DNA of 64,000 nucleotides from Spongilla lacustris (Eukaryota > Porifera > Demospongiae > Spongillida > Spongillidae). Shown one piece after another: positions 62,340-64,000 of the stretch (position 1 is the stretch's first letter; every line of letters starts with the position of its first letter). The stretch lies in contig OX442431.1 of NCBI GenBank assembly GCA_949361645.1, forward strand, positions 5,584,473-5,648,472, read 5' to 3'. Both the position numbers and the translations under genes were made by a program. The notes beneath the pieces are model-generated. The model saw nothing but the letters and a program-made list of their open reading frames with translations, was not told the origin of the DNA and ran no database searches.

Positions 62340-63889
62340 ATATCCTTGATTTTACTAAATATCTATGGCAACACATAGAAACGCCATTTAAAAATGGCGC
62401 CTTATTGCACCAAAACTGATTTACTATTTTTAAAAATGGTCCCCAAATTCTTCACGACAACTTCCACTTTTTTTCATATATTATATTATTTGGATAGTTG
62501 TAGAATTGTTTCAGAGGGTGGCAAAAGTTCTAACCCCTCTCTGTTCATTAGTTATAACTAGTGGAATATCTTAATTAGCATGATTTTTTTCCATTTTCTG
62601 TACAAGTCTATGGAATATCATATTTTCAGAAATGGTCCCAGAATTTTGGACGATACAAGGTATAAAATTTGAAATTGCCTACATTTAAACATCATTTAGA
62701 GTAGTATTAGAGGGTGGCAAAAGTTGCAGGTCCGTTAGTTAAGTAAATAATAATCAAGTTAGTAAAAACGCCATACATTCTCTATGGAACGTACCGCGGA
62801 ATGAAATCCAAAAATTTACAAACCGCAACTTTCGTGTCCGTTGATTTCTCCATATGGGAAGACATCGAGGAAGAAGGGGAAGATGAAAAAATATGCATAT
62901 ATTACAGCTGTATTACTGGAAATATTATTTTTGTTGATTTTCCTGACATGTGAAATGCCTTTTTCATTGAATGGTAAAATTTTGTTTCCGAGAACATGAT
63001 ATATATACATTTGGCTATATGTTTCTATATCGCTACCATGAGCAGCCTGCATATTTGGCATGATTTTATGCATAATATCGGCTGTAGTACCTTCTAAAAA
63101 GGATTTTTATATGCAGGTATGTGTGGCAGTTACTCCTTATATATTTGGCTGCAGTAGCATATTTGGTAAGATCAATGTAGCGAATATAAGTTAAACCGGC
63201 ACAGTTTTTTTTTGCGCGGTCATTCAATTCCATACATTCAAAAGTACCGCTTTATGCTGCCGTATTGACCGAATGAAAAAAGATGATATGATAAGTAATA
63301 TACCGTTGGAATGCACATTTTTTGCTCGTTTTAGAACCATGCGAATTGTTGCAAAAATATCAATTTGAAAAAAATATCCAAGTACTATAGGTTAGCCGTA
63401 AGCAATTAAGGTTAAATTATGTGCTGCAGCCTAAGGTTTATGCGGAGACATTCTCTGTATTCCTTATTTTAATAATGTGATCAGCGCATTCGTACTCCGT
63501 AAAATATTGTATACTTTAACCGCGGTGAAGGTTATAGTTAACCGTAATCGTGGTACGTCAAATTTAACCACGATTATGCCGTTAACCGCGATATATCGCA
63601 GCAACCCTGATGCGCGTTTTGGGGCTCGTAATGATTTTATATTCCTACCATGTACCATGGGAATGATGTCAGTGCCCACTGTAATAAAATAAAACCAGGC
63701 TCGTAATCGCTTACTATGTGCTTACTACATGGCATCTACATGTACATATGTATGAACAAAACTGAATTTTAATTTTAGTGAATGTCATTAAATACCACTG
63801 TGAAATTGTCATGTCCGGTGTCATGTAAGAAGCTAGGATATAAAAGCGTGTAACGCACAACCGCCAGCGCAACAGTAAAATAGCGTAAG
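62340..63889. other. No recognised gene; AT-rich
   Basis: Contains a diverged internal duplication (AGAGGGTGGCAAAAGTT at about 62513 and 62708, each near a CTATGGAAT-type block). Nothing coding recognised. Confidence 0.45.
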
Positions 63890-64000
63890 ATGGCAGTTGA
63901 CATTGGTATTCCTGCTGCTCGGAACATCTGCAAGGATCCAAAGAGAGCACCTGCGGTCGTTCACCTGGAAACATGTGAGGGAAATGTCATAGCATTAGTT
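63890..64000 (+). CDS. Possible 5' end of a gene running off the right edge
   Basis: ATG at 63890 opens a frame of at least 37 codons to the window end (MAVDIGIPAARNICKDPKRA). A plausible donor (CAT then GTGAGG) lies at about 63975. Too short to identify. Confidence 0.2.
   Translation, partial: MAVDIGIPAARNICKDPKRAPAVVHLETCEGNVIALV

Overview
This is a eukaryotic, almost certainly metazoan, window. It has multi-exon genes with short GT-AG introns (many 50-400 bp), a LIM-homeobox gene, an SRSF-type splicing factor, FBXO21 and the cilium-associated LRRC43. No bacterial-style operon is present. Gene density, tiny introns, heavy microsatellite and minisatellite load, and a secreted DUF4430-like protein would fit a sponge or another early-branching marine invertebrate. 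The species is inferred, not shown.

Gene-rich left half (1-30,022). From left to right: the 5' part of an ABCC4/MRP4-like ABC transporter (minus strand, nine exons, running off the left edge); an Lhx1/5-type LIM-homeobox gene (minus) head to head with a small secreted DUF4430-like gene (plus), with 154 bp between ATGs; an SRSF3-like SR protein gene (plus) with a duplicated 51-nt RS exon carrying an in-frame stop; an intronless TDP2-like phosphodiesterase (minus) with one frameshift; a 1.24-kb palindromic TA-flanked element; FBXO21 (minus, 13 exons, about 613 aa) head to head with LRRC43 (plus, 9 exons), with only 53 bp between ATGs. Exon chains were checked by hand: phases agree across every junction given, and LRRC43 has one in-frame stop.

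Transposon-rich right half (30,023-64,000). It contains Ty3/Gypsy fragments, hAT remnants, several foldback elements and three related MITEs with perfect 9-bp target duplications. A 16.8-kb nested structure (36,051-52,867) is bounded by inverted repeats and an 8-bp direct repeat. Its core holds a decayed reverse transcriptase with a C-terminal restriction-like endonuclease, flanked by split direct repeats. Inside the arms sit a 3.3-kb inverted-repeat insert that itself contains a 1.95-kb hAT, and a 3.1-kb insert that carries an unidentified spliced gene.

The most unusual pattern is that several intronic minisatellites are built from a splice junction. In LRRC43 intron 4 and in two FBXO21 introns the tandem unit includes the real donor or acceptor plus neighbouring exon bases, so each array is a row of copied splice sites. 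All calls come from reading the sequence; no database search was run.
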